Source of the DNA: Liriodendron chinense | Taxonomy: Eukaryota > Streptophyta > Magnoliopsida > Magnoliales > Magnoliaceae | Length of the DNA: 64,000 nucleotides | NCBI GenBank assembly: GCA_003013855.2 | Contig: ML058484.1 | Coordinates: 10,713,344 to 10,777,343, forward strand | Direction: 5' to 3' | Shown: one piece after another, positions 60,197-64,000 of the stretch | Layout of the letters: each line of letters opens with the position of its first letter | Numbering within the stretch: position 1 is the stretch's first letter | Program-made: the position numbers and the translations under genes | Notes under the pieces: generated by a model | What the model saw: the letters and a program-made list of their open reading frames with translations, nothing else | Told to the model about the DNA's origin: nothing | Database searches by the model: none

Positions 60197-61881
60197 ATGG
60201 CACCAGGTGGGAGATCAGGTCGTTCGCGCACTGGATCTACCCCTTCCACCCGTGATGCGACGCAGACAGCATCGACGTCGCACGGTGCATCATAGTCATC
60301 TGATCCTTCGGTTCAGCATACACCGGGCACTGCATGTAAGTCTAGACATTTATTTAGTGATTTCTGTTTATATTGTTACTTACATATATCTTTTTGCAAT
60401 AGCATCTTCTACCAGCCGACGAGGACATGGACCCATGCGTGGGTTAGTTTTAGAGCGACTTACGCGTGAGGGTAGGGTGGCGGTAGAGTTCCCACAGGAC
60501 TGCCTTAGACCTGTTGGGGACAGTGCCAGACTGTTTACGTCTGAGGTCGGTGTCCTATGCCGATCTCTGATCCCCGCCACCACCCCCCGTTGGACTGACG
60601 TGACAGATGATGTGCGACAGCTCATCCGTCAGCGCCTTCAGGTAAAGTTTAGTAAATTGAAATTTTCTTTTGTGAAAGTTCATTTACGGTTAAGTCTTAT
60701 TGTTAATAAGTTTATTCCCTTAATTTATTATTTACGAAACTGCAGGATAAATTTGACTTCGATTTGAATGTTCCCTACATTTCTCATGCCGTCGACGACA
60801 TGATTAGAGAGCAGTTCAAGGAGTACCGCGGAGAGTTGCACCAGCGGTACAAGCGGTGCAGGACACACGATGAGGCCGTACTGTCCGCACCGCCACACGT
60901 TACTATAGACGACTGGCGGATACTCTGCGAGAGATTTTCGTCGGAGGCTTTTCAGGTAATATTTACATGTACGATATCTTAAGGTAACAATTAAATTCGC
61001 AATTAATAGAAATGTATTTTGTATAATGTGTTCAGAAGAGGAGTAGAATAAATTCTCCGAACAGGAAAAAGTTACAAGTGAACCACGTAGCTGGTTCAAA
61101 GTCATTTGTACGACATCGTTACGACATGGTAAGAAATTATTGATGATTATTAAGTTAATATATTATTTTGATTGACATTTATTATAAGTCTTTTTTCCTT
61201 TCGATTGCGCAGCGAGATTTTATCACCGGCCAGGAGCCTGGACCAGTAGACCTTTACAGAGGGACTCACTGTCGACAGGCGACGGGATCTTGGGTTCATC
61301 CTAGAGCCAGTGAGCATTGGGTAAAAATCTTTACTTTGTAAAATTTAATTGCGCATTGATTGATAATAATGTCATTCATGTCATTTTTTATGAAATTTCA
61401 TATCTTTTCATTACAGGCGGCGATGGACACCATACGCAGTCAGCCCACTCCCGATGGTAGTCAGCGGAGTGAGCTAGAAATCCTGAGCGAGGTGCTTGGC
61501 ACCCGTTCTGGATATGTGCGTGGGCTTGGCCATGATGCCAAGCTCATGACACAAACTAGAGCTGGCTCTAGCCGATCCGTAGTTGGTGAGAGCGCTCAAC
61601 GCCGAGCTGATATCGCAGAGAGAGAGATTCAGCAGCTACGGGTCGTTGTCGATGAGATTCAAGAGCAGCTGGAGAGGCAGAGAGAGGAGCAGAGGCGTAG
61701 GGAGGAGGAGGAGTAGAGGCGTAGGGAGGAGGAGGAGAGGCAACGGGAGGAGGAGGAGAGGAGGATCGAGGAGTTGCGGCAGGAGTGGCAGGAGCATGAG
61801 CGACGGATGCAGGAGATGTTTCAGGCTCTCGCTGCACGCCTTGGCGCCGATGCCCCGCCACCTCCGCCTTCATCTTCCTGA
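60197..61881 (+). pseudogene. CACTA accessory protein (Transposase_24/TNPA-like), nonsense-mutated
   Basis: Exons 60197-60335, 60403-60641, 60746-60955, 61036-61128, 61213-61320 and 61417-61881, GT-AG, phases fitting. The N-terminus MAPGGRSGRSRTGSTPST is low complexity. Exons 2-5 match the plant Transposase_24 pattern: GRVAVEFPQDCLRPVG, DKFDFDLNVPYISHAV, DDWRILCERFSSEAFQ, then FITGQEPGPVDLYRGTH and SWVHPRASEHW. The C-terminus is a long Glu/Arg coiled coil. In-frame TAG codons at 60293-60295 and 61714-61716 interrupt it. Such proteins are thought to bind subterminal repeats; here those are the ACCGACGAAA motifs nearby. Confidence 0.8.
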
Positions 61882-62097
61882 TTATTTTTTTTAATATACG
61901 ACTTTTAACTTGTATGTATTTGTGTGTGGATGAATATTGTTTGTTTGTGGATGTGGAATAGATTATTTGTGTATGGATGGTGTAGTTTCTGTTTATTCGT
62001 ATGTATGTGAATGTGAATAGGAGAAAAATGTATAGGTTTCTTTACAGGTGTATATCAGGAATTTTCCTGAATTTTGAAAACAAATGAAACCGGGATA

Positions 62098-62540
62098 GGA
62101 AAAACTTTTACCGACGAAATTATTCGTAGGTAAAAACATGGAAAAAAAATTTGCCGACGAATTTTTTCGTCGGTAATAAAATCTGAAAAAGTTTTACCGA
62201 TGAAAGATTTCGTCGGTAAAAATATCCCAGATTTTATTACCAACGAAAAAATTCGTCGGCAAAATTTTTTTTCATGTTTTTACCTACGAATAATTTCGTC
62301 GGTAAAAGTTTTTTCACCGACGTATCATTTTTATTTCCGACAAAAATTCATATGTTTTACCTACGAATGGTTTCGTCGGTAATGGTTTTATTATTACCTA
62401 CGAAAAATTATTTCGTCGGTAAAAACCTTTACCGACGGCCTTTCTGCGACGATGTTAGCCGCGAAAATTTTCGTTGGTAAAAAGATTTCCCGACAAAATT
62501 TTACTTATTACCGACGAAATCATTCGTCGGTAAAAATGGA
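62098..62540. repeat. CACTA subterminal repeats, right end
   Basis: More than ten copies of TTACCGACGAAA/TTTCGTCGGTAA in both orientations, matching those at 46790-47270 and 52450-52820. Confidence 0.88.
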
Positions 62541-62553
62541 ATTTCTTGTAGTG

Positions 62554-63531
62554 AGTAAAGATAGATGAATGAAAAATAATTTTTAAAAGAAGATAGATGT
62601 GTTTGGCATAGGACCCTAAGCTCTTCTTCGTGTGTTGCTTTTATACCTTGTCAAGGCGGCTAAACCCTCGTTGGATTTCCTAACTGATCCTAGATCCCTC
62701 GTATTTTTTCAACACGTATTTCAAATAGGAGGGATTCCAGATAGATCTAAAACTTCTAGCTTCTCGAATCTTCTTCTCATAGTTGATCATACTACGGAAG
62801 ATCTATGTGGCTCACAAATTAGGTTCAAAATTAATGAAGGAAACCTTTACCACTAATCTTGTACCTCGAATCGATTGGGATCATGCTTTTACATAACCCA
62901 ATCAAACCACTTCGTACATTTAACTTGAACTTTCTCTGATGTTTGGAGTGTTGGAGGGGATACATGAACTAGATCGACCTAATCCCGATCTGACATCTCA
63001 TGATTCCAATCAATGCATGACCACGAGTCCTAACTCAACATTCTATCCTCTCCTGAGTTGGCTTCAAACCATAATTGGATTTGCTTGAATATCAGTCCGA
63101 TCTTCAGATATTCTATATCTTCATAACCTTCGCAAACTTTCCGAACGTCCCTGGAAAAATCTTTCATTTTAGAAGGACTATAAGAGATGGCCTTATCGAG
63201 TGTATCATAACCAGATCCATGCATGATAAGATTCGTCCTCTCTCAATAGGTTTTTATATATACGTGCCGGGTATGCTAGCTTCCTCATTAATTAGCACGC
63301 TAATCGTGACCATGTAGCATCAGCTAATTTGTTTCCTTAAAGGCATATATAAAAATCTGTGCCACCACATTAATAATAGAATGCATATCATTGAAGAAAG
63401 ATTCATTGATCACATCTTCAGGCATGAGTAGGATTTCCTTGAATACTAAACCCATAATATCAACACATGATAACTTTTCATTGGCCCATGTAAGGGTGTT
63501 GAAAATAGGTGTAAACAACATCTATAGAGGA
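62554..63531. other. Intergenic, no gene recognised
   Basis: Open frames of 60-80 codons occur on both strands (for example 63324-63521 on -), but none shows a domain I recognise. It does not continue LTR C from the other side of the CACTA element. Confidence 0.35.
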
Positions 63532-63712
63532 GTGTCTCGCCTGCTAGCTCAGCTGGAAGACGCCGAGGCGTTTAAACCATAGGTCTTAGGTTCCAAATGC
63601 TAAGAAGGCACACTAACCCACCAGTGGGTGGGTGCATAGTGTGACTAACCATTTAGGTGTGTTGCGCAGCTAACAGGGTGGGTGCGTTATATGACTAACC
63701 AAAAAAAAAAAA
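63532..63712 (+). mobile_element. tRNA-derived SINE, full-length candidate
   Basis: Starts GTGTCTCGCCTGCTAGCTC. The A box TAGCTCAGCTGG (63545-63556) is perfect; GGTTCCAAATGC (63589-63600) is a near B box. The anticodon position reads TTT (GCGTTTAAACC), so the source resembles tRNA-Lys. A tRNA-unrelated tail with two GGTGGGTGC motifs and TGACTAACC ends in 12 A. Mismatched stems and the tail exclude a functional tRNA. A second copy lies at 19711-19842. Confidence 0.75.
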
Positions 63713-63769
63713 CCATACATGGAAGAGAAATCCAAATAGAAAATAGTGCTCACGCCTGAGCTATGAAAT

Positions 63770-64000
63770 GTACAAAGAAAGGTAGAAAATGATGGACCGA
63801 AAGCAATGTCAAATTTTCAACAGGTTGCCTTCAGCGTCACGGAGAATTATTTTGATACAATGTACTTTTTTATTCAAAGTTATGGTACATCAATATCCTC
63901 CGGTCAATGTGTCACACACGTGTGGAATATTCTATCTGCCAAAAAGGTGTTTTCAACTAGATGATCGCTTGGTAGTAAATCGGATTGGACGGAGATATAC
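63770..64000. repeat. Dispersed repeat shared with 32700-32950
   Basis: GATGGACCGAAAGC, ATACAA, TTTTTTATTCAA and TGTCACACACGTGT occur in the same order at both places. The copy runs off the end of the window. Confidence 0.55.

Larger units (their letters stand above)
46770..62553 (+). mobile_element. 15.8-kb CACTA (En/Spm) element with duplicated left half
   Basis: Left terminus CACTACAAGAAAA (46770-46782), right terminus ATTTCTTGTAGTG (62541-62553), inverted at 12 of 13 positions. Both ends carry dense TTTACCGACGAAA / TTTCGTCGGTAAA subterminal repeats, the binding sites expected for the element's own DNA-binding protein. A second left terminus lies at 52438. Between are arrays of 28, 169-172 and 139-140 bp, then transposase remnants on +. 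The 3-bp flanks are TGT and AGT (for the inner left end CCT), so no target duplication is confirmed. Both transposase genes have in-frame stops, so the copy is not autonomous. Confidence 0.88.

Noticed and set aside
62632..63582. Host gene to the right of the CACTA element
   Set aside because: Frames are short, discontinuous and lack motifs; no splice model gave a recognisable protein.
63532..63606. Functional tRNA-Lys gene
   Set aside because: Stems do not pair well, the B box has mismatches, and a family-specific tail with poly(A) follows; a SINE explains it better.

Overview
The window is a repeat-dense stretch of plant nuclear DNA. It has one convincing host gene with GT-AG introns, and almost everything else is transposable elements from most plant superfamilies: MULE, CACTA, hAT-like, LTR, LINE and SINE. 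A foldback repeat with GGGCCCACC-type ends dominates the spaces between genes. A woody angiosperm with a large genome fits, possibly a magnoliid, but the species is a guess. Nothing looks bacterial, organellar or viral.

Layout. 1-3775: right part of a decayed Mutator-like element (MULE), with a Ulp1-type (C48) protease relic on + and a MULE transposase relic on -. 3776-6860: first copy of a segmental duplication. 6861-10773: intergenic. 10774-21662 (-): an 8-exon potassium transporter gene of the HAK/KUP/KT family, cluster I, HAK5-like, encoding 794 residues. Its TATA box and AT microsatellite lie at 21739-22144, and its introns hold a SINE, a solo-LTR candidate, hAT-like elements and foldback MITEs. 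22678-24637: a non-autonomous MULE with about 230-bp inverted termini and a perfect 9-bp target duplication. 26148-34060: second, insertion-riddled copy of the segmental duplication. 35598-37656: LTR-like sequences. 40944-46769: three LTRs and two internal regions in tandem (gag-like ORF, no pol seen), with a 5'-truncated LINE inserted in one internal region. 46770-62553: a 15.8-kb CACTA element with two left ends, long satellite arrays and two broken transposase genes. 63532-63712: a tRNA-derived SINE. The remainder is dispersed repeat.

How the parts relate. The transporter is the only gene likely to serve the plant; it should import K+ across a membrane, and its regulation is probably shaped by the repeats in its promoter and introns. 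The transposons form readable insertion histories. Paralogous copies inside the window act as empty-site controls for the LINE, for MULE-type foldback elements with 9-bp target duplications, and for one hAT-like element. The least ordinary structure is the CACTA element. Its left half, with a terminus, subterminal repeats, and 28-bp, 169/172-bp and 139/140-bp arrays, is present twice in direct orientation. The 140-bp unit divides evenly into 20 heptamers resembling degenerate telomere repeat, and these arrays occupy the place where the catalytic part of the transposase would be expected. All exon structures were read by eye from open frames and splice sites; no alignments or database searches were run.
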